A stretch of 64,000 nt of DNA from Benincasa hispida (taxonomy: Eukaryota > Streptophyta > Magnoliopsida > Cucurbitales > Cucurbitaceae), in NCBI RefSeq assembly GCF_009727055.1, contig NC_052358.1, positions 45,361,749 through 45,425,748 on the forward strand. Direction: 5' to 3'. Every line of letters begins with the position of its first letter. Within the stretch, counting starts at the first letter, position 1. The translations under genes were made by a program, and so were the position numbers. The notes under the pieces are model-generated. The model was not told the origin of the DNA. It did not search any database and saw nothing but the letters and a program-made list of their open reading frames with translations. Of this stretch, positions 1 through 11,089 are shown piece by piece.

Positions 1-1342
1 GTGTAGGCGCGGAAAGCCAGTATTGACCCCAAGGTAGAAGGGCAATCAGTCACAGAAGAGCTGAAGGTAATTCTAAGCACATGACGGCCGCATGCGCCTA
101 ACAATTGTCAGAAGTTCCAATGGTCAAGGCTTGACCCAAGCAGTTGAGAGCCATCTCCTGCATGGAAGACTCCTTGCAGTGACAATACTTCTATTTTTCC
201 AGGGACGTCTTCTACTCTATCTTTAACTTGTTTTCTTAGTTTAAGTTATTTTTATTTTTATTGTTATTTTGGATATATGGCTGCTTCCTTGGTTGTGGTA
301 CGATTGTTCCTTGCAAGTGCTACAATAAGTCTTCTCAGTGCGCAGCTTAGCGGAAGAATTCCTTTCACCCTTCAACGCATGGCTTTGATCGCGTGAATTC
401 CAACGCATAATCGTGCATTGTTCCGCCTAAGATTCTTTACTTGTTATCCTATATGCATTATCCTTTTGAAATTCTATTTTTCCCGATTGCATTGTTTTAC
501 GATGTTTCTATGATGGTACGTATAATTCACCGCATCATTTGATTAATCATCGCAAGGCACTCTTTACTTTTATTAGCTTCTTCAAATTTTGAAAGTCTTA
601 AGTTTTATTTTGTGTAAACCTTTGTTCAAACGTTTATTATCGAATTCCTGTAAATCTACTTTTAGCTTTGCAGTGAGAATGCTGCCAACCTTTAAGTTTG
701 GGGGTGGTAGCGGTCTCGAAGAATTGTGGTCATTTGCATTGCGATCATTAGAAAAAAAAAACAAAAAAAAGTGAATTTTTTAGAATAATAACTCCACTGT
801 CAATGCAATGGGGAAACCCATGTTGATAAGAGTTAAGTTGTGAAAGGCACTCACCCGTAGTTGGATGTTCGCATGACACACATGGGGATAAGCCAAAACG
901 AAAGTAAGTTACCAGGATCAACGCATACGCGCAACTCCTCTGTCCGGCGCAAGCCAAAATAAGCAAGACAAGAGTTGAGTTGAATATGGAACGCAACTGA
1001 AGTTGGATGCCCGCATGACACACGTGGGGGTAAGCCAAAACGAAGGGCATAACCAGGTTCAATGTCGCATTTGAATAAGTCATCGCAAATTTTTGAACTA
1101 TTTTGAACGAACTCATTCTCAAAAGCTAAATGCAAAGTTGCGGTGAATGAATAAAAAGTTTTTGAGCAAAGGCTTGCCAGATTTAAACAAAGATCTTTTT
1201 GAAGAGCATTGAGGTGATGGTCAGAGGTGTGTAAATTATATTTTGAGAAGCTGGTCATCGCAAAGGACAGCAAGAAGGTGAGCTAGAATTTCTTGAGTAT
1301 AACGCATGCTTGAGAACAAGCATGATTTTAAGTTTGGGGGTG
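1..1342 (+). mobile_element. 3' end of an Athila-like Ty3/Gypsy retrotransposon (decayed)
   Basis: This non-coding stretch matches in layout and sequence the 3' untranslated region of the Athila-like copy at 4.4-6.1 kb. Shared landmarks are the motif TTTAAGTTTGGGGGTG at 691-706 and again at 1327-1342, and two copies of a block beginning AGTTGGATG and ending AAGCCAAAACGAA. The second purine tract should be the priming site directly before the 3' LTR, but what follows (from 1343) is Copia-type LTR sequence, so the Athila copy appears interrupted there. No open frame of recognisable retroelement protein is present. The clade name comes from the better preserved copy at 6.8-14.2 kb. Confidence 0.6.
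859..1048 (+). repeat. Tandem ~142-bp duplication in the Athila 3' UTR
   Basis: The block at about 859-904 recurs at about 1001-1048, both reading AGTTGGATG(T/C)(T/C)CGCATGACAC and then AAGCCAAAACGAA. Start-to-start spacing is about 142 bp. The same pair, about 137 bp apart, occurs at 5601 and 5738 in the second plus-strand copy. The duplication therefore predates both insertions and is a feature of the family. Confidence 0.7.
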
Positions 1343-2752
1343 AGATGGGGTAAATCGTTTATCTTATCGTGTAGCATTGGTTGTGCGATCGCGTAGGCAC
1401 TGGAGGTAGGCAATCGTAGTGGGAGCATGCGAAGCTCATCGTTTAGTAGAAGGCGCGCGCTAGACGATCACGTAGTTAGCAAGCTTCATCGCTTAGTTAC
1501 TACCTATGCGATCGCACGTATATGATACGGAGACACTAGCTAAGCGATCACTTAGGCGATGGTGCTACACGGCATCGTAGTCGCTTAGACGATCGCGGAT
1601 GAGGGAAGAGAGAAGAAAATGAAAATATCACTGGTTTTTAGGGTAAGTTTTGAGTGGGTAAAAAAGGTGGTTTAATTTAAACGTTTCAAATTAATTTCTC
1701 AAGCTACCCTAAAGCGTACGCATTTACGAGCTAGTAGGGGGACCTCGCGAACCTACAGATCATGGGCTCAAACGATCTGAGATTAATCGGCTAAACTCAT
1801 TAGACCGATCTAACCCCCATTCGTTAACTAATGGGTGATTTCACTAAAGCCCATAGCTGAACTCCCCTCACTGTAGATATATTATGTCTATTCGATATAA
1901 CCATGATTAGTAAGTTAACCCTTCACAGGTTGCTCGTAATAAGGTTGGGTCGAATCTCTGTTTTACCCCCGTAATTATCTCTTGTTCCTTAAGTTCCACT
2001 GATCCCCTAATGAACAATTGATTTTTTATCCAATCAACAAATCGAATCCCTCTCAGGCCAATGAGAGGGTGAGGCCTCTTGTTCAAGACCCAGAATCAGC
2101 ACTTGAAGGGAAAAACCTCTCTATTAACCCTAATTGGGTAGGAGTGAATTTCCTCTTGCACCTTATGTTCCCAGCTATTCATCTGGTCTTACCCCAAAAT
2201 GGTAAGCTTATTGAGCAGAGGCAATTGGTCTACTCTCACCATTTGCAGATCAAAAGATAATCCCGAACAAACAGGAGTTCATAGTTAGCTCAAGATTAAG
2301 GTTAAGTTACCTAGGTCATCACTTCGAAATAGTCAGTCTTAAATAGTAAACAACGTTATAAAGTAAGAGTGATAAGTTTCGTGGTCCGATCTTGCACAAA
2401 ACTCATTTGCACCGGACACCCCCACTCCTCATGTCTCAACATGCACGAATTAGGATCACTTTGTATGTAGTGCTTTACAATACTTTGTAACAACTACAGA
2501 GTAGGCCGCATCCAATAGTGTTACTAAAATAAGGTACCCAATCTTATTCATATACTATAGATCATTTTGACTATTGACTCGAACCTGATCTACTTGTATG
2601 TCTCCACATAAAGTTCAAGTACTCATATAACAGTCAAAGGACTTAGGTTTATTGGATTTCTAAAAAAAAAAATATATTCAACAACTTTATCGAATTCTCA
2701 GAATAAGTTCTAATGTTTACAAACCACGAGTTTTAAGACATAAAACCTAACA
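1343..2752 (-). mobile_element. Ty1/Copia LTR fragment, minus orientation
   Basis: Read on the minus strand, this begins TGTTAGGTTTTATGTC at 2752, matching the start of the other Copia LTRs here (minus starts at 18745 and 43710; plus starts at 15170 and 44787). Shared internal landmarks are a 'statement' of short blocks such as CCACTGATCCCCTAATGAAC, GGCCAATGAGAGGGTGAGGC and AAGTACTCATATAACAG. The part from about 1350 to 1610 is rich in CGATCGC/TTAGGCGATC words. No coding sequence is seen. The left boundary abuts an Athila purine tract. Confidence 0.65.
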
Positions 2753-2950
2753 GTTGGACGCGTTGCTGTTCGATCGAGGAAATACGTGAAGAAATAGTTC
2801 TTCAAAGGTATTGTCTTACTCGATCCTTTTGTATTTAACTTAGAAGCATGTTGTAATTTACCTTTGATGCATAATTGTTCTGTTTGATTATAAATGTTCA
2901 TGTTCTTTCACAATGAGATTTGGAATGATCTACTTCTGCTCACTTGGTAT
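2753..2950 (+). mobile_element. 3' end of a Copia LTR, plus orientation
   Basis: The stretch with GAAGCATGTTGTAATTTACC and TTTCACAATGAGATTTGGAA parallels 16740-16905, the last part of the plus-strand Copia LTR (AAAGCATGTTGTAATTTG, TTTCACAATGGGCTTGGAAA). It directly abuts the minus LTR start at 2752, giving an inverted junction. It is a remnant with no coding content. Confidence 0.5.
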
Positions 2951-3039
2951 GCGATACTCGACGCTTGCGCTTCGATCGTTTAGGCGATCATGCTTCATCA
3001 TTTAACCAAAATCTATTGAAGAATGTCAACATAGAAAAA

Positions 3040-3850
3040 ATTGGCTTTAGCGGAAAGAAGCAATCGAGGCAGAATTAAACTCACTTTCAAAATGTCACGT
3101 TTTTTAACCAGTAGTTCGAACACTAGAAGATGTTAAATTTGTGGATACAAATGGGTATTTGTGAGGAAAAGAAATGAAAATAATAAGGTCACAGGATATA
3201 AAACAAGATTAGTTGCACAAAGTTTTTCAAAAAGACCTGGTATTGATTATAAGTAGACGTATTCTCCGGTGGTAGATGCAATTACATTAAAATATTTAAT
3301 TGGTCTGACTGTGTATGAAAGTTTGGACATGCATCTTATGGATGTAGTCATAACATATTTATGTAGATATCTTGATAATGATATTTATATGAGAATAAGG
3401 TACCTCAACCATACAAATCAAATTCCCAGGAACTGTATTCAATAAAGTTACATAGATCATTATATGGATTGAAAAAGGCAGGACGAATGTCGGACAACCG
3501 CCTGAGTGGATATTTGTTGAAACAATGATATCTAAATAATCCAATATGTCCATGTGTTTTAATAAAGAAATCACAGTAAACATTTGCAATTATAGCTGTA
3601 TATGTTGGTGACTTAAATATAATTGGAACTCCTGAGCTTTCAAATGCAATAAACTATCTGAAATAATTTTAGATGAAAGATCTCGAAAAAAAAAAGAATT
3701 TTGCCTTGGTTTACAAATTGAGCATTTAACAGATGGGATATTTGTTAATCAGTCAACTTATACAAGAAAAGTTTTGATATGGACAAAACACATCCATTGA
3801 GCATTCCAAGGAAGTTCGTTCACTAGATATGAAGAAAGATATATTTCGAC
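3040..3850 (+). pseudogene. Ty1/Copia reverse transcriptase remnant
   Basis: Conceptual translation in shifting plus frames gives Copia RT signatures in order: KARLVAQ-like, GIDY.TYSPVVDAIT, LMDVVITYL, SLYGLKKAGR, AVYVGDLNIIG (where YVDD is expected), then FCLGLQIEHLTDGIF and STYTRKVL. There are several in-frame stops and frameshifts. Asp-Asp of the catalytic YVDD box is replaced by Gly-Asp, so it is inactive. It ends near SLDMKKD at about 3850, where Athila LTR sequence begins, suggesting Athila inserted into it. It belongs to a different Copia family from the RT/RNase H fragments at 14.2 and 43.7 kb. Confidence 0.8.
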
Positions 3851-5421
3851 ATCGGGGAAACATCTGGCCATTGAAACCATCCAATCCGACAAGCAGATCT
3901 CCATCGAATCTGTGCCAAGACATTGGCACCGGATTGTATCTGTTCTATCTCTCTTTCATTATATTCCATATTTTCTTTATCTCTTCATTCACACATCATG
4001 TATCAAACACTTAGGAAACTTGTGACAACGCAGGGCATACTATCTGAGCAATCCCTAATTAACGCATAAATAGTAGGGAACTGGTCAACAGTTTATTGTT
4101 TGAGTGGTTTTTGGTATTTTGCAGGACAGATCTCTTTGTACTGGCTGTTTATTGCGAGGAGCAGTCTGACGGCTTATGAGTACTAGAGCGATCTAGAAAT
4201 TCTAAGCTGACCTAGAGATCAGGTGTATTTTTCGCGCAGGACCACATCAGAACCAGATTAGGCACCAGAACTTCAAGATCTATGGTTGCGAAGGATGCAA
4301 GGTGCAACGCATTCCCCATAACTGGTGTGATTCCCGAAAGAAGTAGATCAGCTTTCTTCCCGTATACAATGCGGGATGAGGCAAGGAGGTGAACAATGTC
4401 CCTAAAGACATTGGGTGGGCAAGCAGGATTAACCACTTGCAGGGGATGAGGTTGCAGTAATTCTGAGAACTTCTTTCAATCAACATCCCTATCTATGTTT
4501 ACTTGCTTTCTTTACAGTTTTCTTTTACTACTTTCTAAATCATGTTATTTACTGTTTTCTTTTTAGAAGTAGCATTTGACATTTTTGGTAATTTTCTTCA
4601 ATTTAACTTTTCATGTCATGCTTAATTCTTTTAGTTTATATACATTAGTAGCGTTGTTCTTTAATTTTGTGAATGATTGGATGAAACATTAGACACCGTA
4701 AAGTTTTTTCAACTTACGTTTTTTATGACATAAAAAGAAGAGAAATTAGTATGTAATGCGATGATAGGTACATTGTGAGTTAACAAAAGATACCTTGTGT
4801 CCATTACACCTAAATACATTGCGTTGAGGGGTGTGTTGCGCGTGTTTGTGTCCTTTGCCCATTCTTAGCTAAATGCACTATGTTGAGGTATCCTCCAAAA
4901 ATGTGTTTAGTTAAGGGGTGTGTTGCGGGGGTGCATGTGTTGTTGCCTGTCCTCAGCAAAAATGTATTTGCATTATTAGAAGCGAGGTGTCAAATTTTAA
5001 CATGCACCCATCTGAATCAAATTTAAAAAGTTAATGAAATTCTTTGATTCTTTGTATAGGCACAATTTTTATATTGCGTTAATTTTTAATTCTTTGTATA
5101 CTTTGTTAATATTCAATACAATTGAGTATATATTCACTCCATTTTTGCATGTGCCTTTTTCTTTATCATCCTTTGTCAATATTTGCAATATTCTCAATCT
5201 TTTAATTTTGTGTTCTTCATTGCGTTGCTATGATGTATTATATGTTTATACTTAGAAAAATTTCTTATACTTAGTAATTTCTGACTAACACTTAGTTAAC
5301 TCTTAGTTTAGCAGTACTTTACCTTTTATCTTTCAAAGTCTTGCTCAAACCTTCTTTTTGAAATTTTCTTCTAAGTGTTTGTCTAATCTATCCAAACAAC
5401 GCAATGAGAACCGTGCTCATC

Positions 5422-5437
5422 TTTAAATTTGGAGGTG
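5422..5437 (+). other. Internal polypurine-tract-like motif
   Basis: TTTAAATTTGGAGGTG is a near copy of the terminal tract at 6103-6117, 691 bp further on. The same pairing (691-706 and 1327-1342) is seen in the first Athila-like copy. A role as a second plus-strand primer is inference only. Confidence 0.5.
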
Positions 5438-5600
5438 GGGAAGGTCTGAGCAGATGAACTCAGAAATATGCAGTATTTCAGAAAATGCGTCCATTTTCGT
5501 TTCCAAAAAAAAAATATGCAAAACTCCAATGCCAACGCAAGGAAAAATTTCAAAACTGTTCCCAACCTGATAAGAGTTTAGTTGTCAAAGGAGTCTGCTC

Positions 5601-5785
5601 ATAGTTGGATGTTCGTATGACAATCGTAGGAGCAAGCCAAAACAAATGTGGGTTTCTAAGAACGACGTTGTATAAACCAAAAAGAAGAAAAAAAAAGAAT
5701 GCAAGGGACAACTTCTCTGATTATCATGAGTTAAAGTTAGTTGGATGTTCGCATGACACCCGTGGGGACAAGCCAAAACGAAGAG
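5601..5785 (+). repeat. Tandem ~137-bp duplication in the Athila 3' UTR
   Basis: Blocks starting at about 5601 and 5738 both carry AGTTGGATGTTCG, ATGACA and AAGCCAAAACAA/GAA. They correspond one to one to the pair at 859 and 1001. Confidence 0.65.
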
Positions 5786-6102
5786 TGTAACCATGACCAA
5801 CTGTCTCTAAGTGAATAAATGACGCAAAGTGTTGCTCACCGCATATAGATACATCAAGTTATTTTGATAAAGAAGAGATAAACTTTCTATTTTGAAAACT
5901 CGAAAAGTGCCTTTGAGCAGAATTTTGTTACATAGAAGAATAAAGTAAGGCTTGCTAAGAATTAGCAAAAATAGAAGGAAAGTGCAATGTCAGGTAATGT
6001 GCCTAAGTGTAACATTCGGAGCAACCAATCATCGCATAAATATAGGATAGGAATGGAGCATGATTTCCTTAGTAGAAGATATGCTTGAGGACAAGCATAT
6101 AT

Positions 6103-6117
6103 CTAAATTTGGGGGTG
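6103..6117 (+). other. Polypurine tract of the plus Athila-like copy
   Basis: CTAAATTTGGGGGTG lies immediately before the LTR start TGATAACTTG at 6118. This is the expected position and composition for the plus-strand priming site of an LTR retrotransposon. Confidence 0.75.
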
Positions 6118-6790
6118 TGATAACTTGTAGAAATACAAGTTATTTATGCCACCTTATATAGATATTGTGGCCAAAAGTTAGTAATTATGCACCAATTGTA
6201 TGAAAATTAACCTAGTATGACAATAATTATCAATGTTTGCAATTACACCCACTAACGCCAAAAAGATGGAAGACAAGCCAAACTTTACTTTGTTTTCAGG
6301 AGACCAAGTCACCACTTGCGCTCAAGGTTCATGACAAACTAATCAACGCATCTCTGTCACATTGCGCCCGTCGATCAACCATGAAGAGATGATTACCGAA
6401 GTAACGGCGCAATGCGACAGTCGGTCCAGAGCTATGCTACGACCGCATGCGATAATAAAAATAAACACCGCATGCGAACCCATGATCGAAAGATGCAACT
6501 AAGCAACGCGAGAACGAAGGATTGAGACACGTGTACAACTAACAGTTGTGCAGAATTGATGGTCTGATTGCATAACATAAGGAATAATATCCCTCCATCT
6601 GCAGAATTACCATAACCATCACGTGGGTACCACAAGGCCGGAGTCAAAGGATCTGCTTCTATAAATACCCCAGTGATTTCAGAGAAAAGGATGCTATTTG
6701 ATATTGGGCTAAGTGCTGTAAGATTTTAAAAGAGAAAAGGCTGAGCTGAGTGCTTAAAAGAAGAAATCCAAGAAGAGAACGAGATAAGGC
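6118..6790 (+). repeat. Truncated 3' LTR of the plus Athila-like copy
   Basis: The LTR starts TGATAACTTGTAG and is the inverted counterpart of about 13508-14180. It contains a TATA box (TATAAATA, 6660-6667), mirrored at 13631-13638 in the minus LTR. It is cut at about 6790, so about 1.1 kb of the LTR is missing. Confidence 0.75.
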
Positions 6791-8000
6791 CGACCATTGA
6801 CTTTGAATGCGTTGCTCCCATCTAAAGTTGTTAATTCCACTGCGCCATGAGGAAAGGTTGTCTTGATTCGGAATGGCCCCAACCAGCGAGACTTCAACTT
6901 TCCTGGGAACAGTCGCAAACGTGTATTAAATAACAATACCTTTTGACCTTCGGTGAATGTCCGGTCATTAATGTGGTCATCGTGCCATTTCTTCGTTTTC
7001 TCCTTATATATCTTAGCATTTTCATAGGCATCCATTTGCCATTCGACCAACTGATTCAATTGTAGCTTACGAACTTTCCCCGCACTGGCTAAATGAAACT
7101 TCAGCTTCTTGCATGCCCATATCGCCTTATGTTCCAACTCAAGCGGCAGATGACAAGCTTTTTCGAAGACCAGGGCGTACGGGAATATGCCAATTGGTGT
7201 TTTGTAGGCAGTCCTGTAAGTCCATAGTGCTTCATCAAGCTTGGGTGACCAATCCCTCCTGGCAGTATTAACTACTTTCTCCAAAATAGTTTTGATCTCT
7301 CTGTTAGAAATCTTTGCCTGCCCATTAGTCTGTGGGTGATAAGCAGTTGCAACTTGATGGCTGACGTTGAATTTAGTCAACAGGTTAACAATTATGCGGT
7401 TGATAAAGTGAGAGCCATCACCGTTGATTAAGGCCCATCGTCCCATATCGAGCAAAAATGTTTTTCTTCAGAAACTTCGCCATAGTGGCTGCATCATTCT
7501 TGACAGATGCGATGGCCTCAACCCATTTCGATACATAATCAACCGCAAACAGAATATATTGATGACCTTCGAATGGTGGGAACGGGCCCATGAAGTCAAT
7601 TCCCCAAACATCAAATAATTCAACATCTAAGATTGATGTTAATGGCATTTCATTTCTTTTAGACATATTCCCCGTCCTTTGACATCTGTCGCATTGCACA
7701 ACCTAGGCATGGGCATCTTTAAATAGTGTTGGCCAAAAGTAGCCGCACTGCAAGACTTTTGCTGTCGTTCTTTTCCCCCTTAAATGCCCTCTGTATGGGG
7801 ACTCATGACAGAGCTCTAAAATGTGCTTGTCTTCATGCTCAGGAACACATCGACGTATTATATGATCAGGTCCTTGTCGATAGAGGAATGGATCGTCCCA
7901 GAAATAAAATTTGGCGTCATGTCTTAGCTTCTTCTTCTGCTGGTATGTATAATCATCCGGTAGTTGACCGCAAACTAGGAAGTTTACTATGTTCGCATAC
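6790..8000 (-). pseudogene. Athila-like integrase (decayed)
   Basis: The minus frames encode, in order, a zinc-binding segment ([20 protein letters not shown], then a [12 protein letters not shown] stretch and CDRCQRTGN), the catalytic core (IDFMGPFPP and a [10 protein letters not shown] block; the second Asp motif reads INGDGSHF) and the AYHPQTNGQ motif, followed by a C-terminal segment ending FKVNG. A stop near 7700 and a frame change near 7440 interrupt it. After FKVNGR the frame enters the inverted LTR and ends after 11 foreign residues. Integrase would normally insert the cDNA; this copy cannot. Confidence 0.85.
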
Positions 8001-8079
8001 CAGGGAACATTTATGTCTACTGCCATTAGTAGCTCATCGGGGAATCTTTCCTCAATATCTTTTTCTGTCCCTTGAACCT

Positions 8080-8530
8080 CGCAATTTTTCAATCTTGACA
8101 AATGATCTGTGACTTGGTTCTCGGTGCCCTTCCGGTCTTTCATTTCTAAGTCAAACTCTTGTAGAAGCAACACCCATCGTATCAACCTCGGTTTTGTATC
8201 CTTCTTCATCATTAGATATTTAATCACATAATGATCTATATACACCACTATCTTTGTTCCGATTAAGTATTGTCGGAACTTTTCTAGTGCAAATACCACT
8301 GCGAGCATTTCTTTTTCTGTGGTCGTATAATTGTCCTACGCGACGTTCAGTGTTTTGCTCGCATAATAAATAGGATGCAACATCTTTTCCCGGCGCTGAC
8401 TTAAAACAGCGCCCACAAGCATATCCGCTAGCATCACACATTAATGCAAATGGTTGCGTCCAATCGGGCGCAATCAAAATTGGTACAGAGATTAGTGCCT
8501 CTTTCAAGGTGTTAAATGCTTTGGTGTAGT
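8080..8530 (-). pseudogene. Athila-like RNase H domain (decayed)
   Basis: The minus frames give LISVPILIAPDWTQPFALMC, then DASGYA, and after a frameshift [17 protein letters not shown] and [12 protein letters not shown], ending with the [13 protein letters not shown] linker. These are the usual landmarks of the RNase H that follows RT in Gypsy pol. The break lies near 8310-8340. Confidence 0.8.
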
Positions 8531-8589
8531 CGTCATCAAAATTATATTCGCGGTCAGCTTCTAGAAGTGCAGTTAAGGGTCTTGCGATC

Positions 8590-9480
8590 TAAGAGAAGTT
8601 GCGAATAAATCTTCTATAAAATCCTCCGTGCCCCAGAAAGCTCCTAAGTGTGTTTACATTCACAGGTGGGGGTAATTTGAAAATTGCGTCGATTTTTGCC
8701 TGATCGACCTCCAATCCTGCCTTGGAGATTTTGTGACCCAGAACTATTCTTCCTCCACCATAAAGTGGCATTTCTCCCAGTTCAGAACAAGATTTGTTGC
8801 CACGCATCTCTTCAAGACTTTTTCGAGGTTAGTCAAACAGGAGTCATAATTACCGCCGAAGACTGAGAAATCATCCATGAATACCTCGACTGACTCCTCC
8901 AAGTAATCTGAAAATATTGCCATCATTCATCGTTGGAAAGTGTCTGGTGCATTACAGAGTCCAAATGGCATGCGTCGGAATGCGAACGTACCAAATGGGC
9001 ACGTGAAGGTTGTCTTGTCTTGGTCCTCCGGCGCAATTGCTATTTGGTTATACCCTGAATAGCCATCAAGAAAACAGAAAAATTCATTCCCAACAAGTCT
9101 ATCTAATATCTAATCAATGAACGGGAGGGGAAAGTGGTCCTTTTTAGTGGCCAAATTCAGCTTGCGATAATCCATACAGATTCTCCACCCTGTAGTTATC
9201 CTTGTGGGAACCAATTCACTCTTATTATTAGTGATGACTGTTATCCCCCTTTTCTTCGGCACACATTATACTAGGCCCACCCAACTGCTATCCGATATCG
9301 GGTAGATGACACCGGCGTCTAGCCATTTTATTATATACTTCTTTACAACCTCCTTCATGGCAGGGTTCAAGCGGCATTGCCTTTCTATTAATCCATTCTT
9401 TCCTTCTTCCAGGCGGATCTTGTGCATGCAATATGAGGGACTGATTCCTCGAATGTCTGCCAAGGTCCATCCTAAGGCTT
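8590..9480 (-). pseudogene. Athila-like reverse transcriptase (decayed)
   Basis: The N-terminal fingers occur at about 9460-9266 (CMHKIRLEEG, KKYIIKWLDAGVIYPISDSS). The catalytic box reads FMDDFSVFG near 8880, and the thumb region (GHKISKAGLEVDQAKIDAI, GHGGFYRRFIRNFS) lies near 8590-8740. FMDD is an accepted variant of the RT YxDD box. Stops and frameshifts at about 9270, 8930 and 8750 break the frame. Confidence 0.85.
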
Positions 9481-9997
9481 TTGCATTATTTCTTAGGATC
9501 CGTATGAGAGCATCTTCTTTCTCCTTACTCAATGATGTAGAAATGATAACTGGTAATGTGTCGTTACTCCCTAAGTAAGCATACTTTAGGTTCACCGGCA
9601 ACGAATTTAACTCTAACACAGGTGGCTCTTCTAAAGATGGCTTGATGCGCTGTGATGTCCGTTCAGATAACTTGACCGGTTCAAAATTAGATTCAGCATG
9701 AATTGCAACGAAATCCTCCTCCAACATTGCGCCGATTTCAAAGTCCTCCTCCTCCATTTCCTTCAGGGGTTTGTGCCACTGTTCTCCCCGCAACTCTTCA
9801 ATATATTGGCAGTTCTCTATATCTCTTGGGTACTTCAGCGCATTGAGTACGCTTAATTTTACTTCTTGATCATCGATCCGGATTGTCAACTCTCCTTTCT
9901 GCACATCGATTAACGCCCACCCTGTGGCGAGAAACGAGCGTCTCAGAATGATAGGAATTTCTCTATCGGCCTCATAATCCAGTATAACAGATATCAA
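9480..9997 (-). pseudogene. Athila-like protease-RT linker region
   Basis: An open minus frame begins at about 9997 and runs into RT. It starts with the tail of the aspartic protease fold (IPIILRRSFLATGWALIDVQ; compare GRPFLAT in intact relatives) and continues into the variable linker (LEEDFVAIHAES, LELNSLPVNLKYAYLG). It lies directly downstream of the protease frame, from which it is separated by a frame break at about 10000. Confidence 0.75.
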
Positions 9998-10002
9998 GAA
10001 GC

Positions 10003-10815
10003 CTACTTTGAAAAGGCAGCTAAAAAGCTGGTAAGAAAAGTCTGCTGGGAAGATAAATTGTCTACTTGCACGAGAACATCTTCTATCTTGCCCTCCGGAA
10101 GCTTTATTGATCTATCGGCTAGCTGTAATGTGACCGTGGTTGGCCTTGCTTTGCTGATGTCCAGCTTCTTAAAAATTGACAAGGGCATCAAATTTATGCT
10201 TGCCCCTAAATCACACAGCGCATTTCCGACCATCTTCCCTTCTATGGTGCAGGGCAATTTAAAAGTCCTGGGATCCTTCATTTTAGTAGGGAGATTGTTT
10301 TGAAACAAAGCACTACACTCATATGTTAGTGCAACTGTTTCGTTTTCCCCAATCTTTCTCTTGTTTGCGAGAATATCCTTAAGAAATTTCACATAACTCG
10401 GCATCTGCTCTAATGCTTCTATCAAGGGAATATTAATGTGTAGCTGGCGAATAACGTCCAGAAACCTCTGAAACTGCTTGCTATAATCTTTCTTTTTTAG
10501 CCTGGACGAGAAAGGTGGAGGATCCCGCTGTGTTTCTTGTTCACTTTGTTGTTTGGTGAGGTCCTGTGCTTGCTGTGTGACATTGGTTGGAGGTTGCATT
10601 GATTGAGAATTCAAGTCTTGAGAGGCTTCATCTTTTGTAGATAATCTTAATTCTGAACTAGGGTCGCTTCCGTTATTCAGTAACTGGTCATCATCAACAG
10701 TTAAATCTGCTGGTGTTATTACCGTATCTGGTACCTTCGGCATAATAGGGGTTGTCGTTCTGCCACTCCACAGTGTCACTGCATGGCATTGTTCTTTACC
10801 TCTTGGCCCCGACAC
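10003..10815 (-). pseudogene. Athila-like gag C-terminus and aspartic protease
   Basis: This 270-residue frame carries a Ser/Gln-rich linker and then FLKDILANKRK and FKLPCTIEGK. The protease active-site segment is LCDLGASINLMPLSIFKKL. DLGAS in place of the DTG/DSG triad is common in Athila-type proteases. It would process the polyprotein in an active element. Confidence 0.85.
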
Positions 10816-11089
10816 CCCTGAGCTTGCAAGCTACGTACCAGGCTTTTTCTTCTTTAATTCTCTCGTAAGCTGATCTATCTGATCTTCTAATTCTTTGAGA
10901 GAGTTAGCTTGCGATTGTCTCATTACCTCGCTCTTTTCAATATAATGCTTTAATAATGTCTCCAGAGACGAAGTACTGTAAAAGATATTATATGCGAATA
11001 GTTGGTCACAGTGTGGCGTACCTTGAGAATTACTTGGGTTGCAGTCCGGATTACTGAAGACCGGAGGGTTGCCTCGATCCTTTTGATAA

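Larger units (their letters stand above)
3870..6790 (+). mobile_element. Internally deleted Athila-like Gypsy element, plus copy
   Basis: The order is LTR tail (about 3870-4080), leader (about 4120-4300), a 3'-UTR-like region without gag-pol, a purine tract, and the LTR start at 6118. The tail and leader match the reverse complement of the intact minus LTR and leader (words such as GTGCCAAGACATTGGCAC, CTTGTGACAACGCA, GACAGATCTCTTT). About 0.75 kb of LTR is missing near 4018, and no primer site is recognisable. The copy stops at 6790 inside its 3' LTR, where the opposite-strand pol begins. It is non-autonomous because it lacks all protein domains. Confidence 0.7.

Noticed and set aside
748..1273. 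Two minus-strand frames of 124 and 140 codons
   Set aside because: They overlap the Athila 3' UTR tandem block; the shared PHVCHAG/PRVSCGHPT words arise from the nucleotide repeat, not from a conserved protein.
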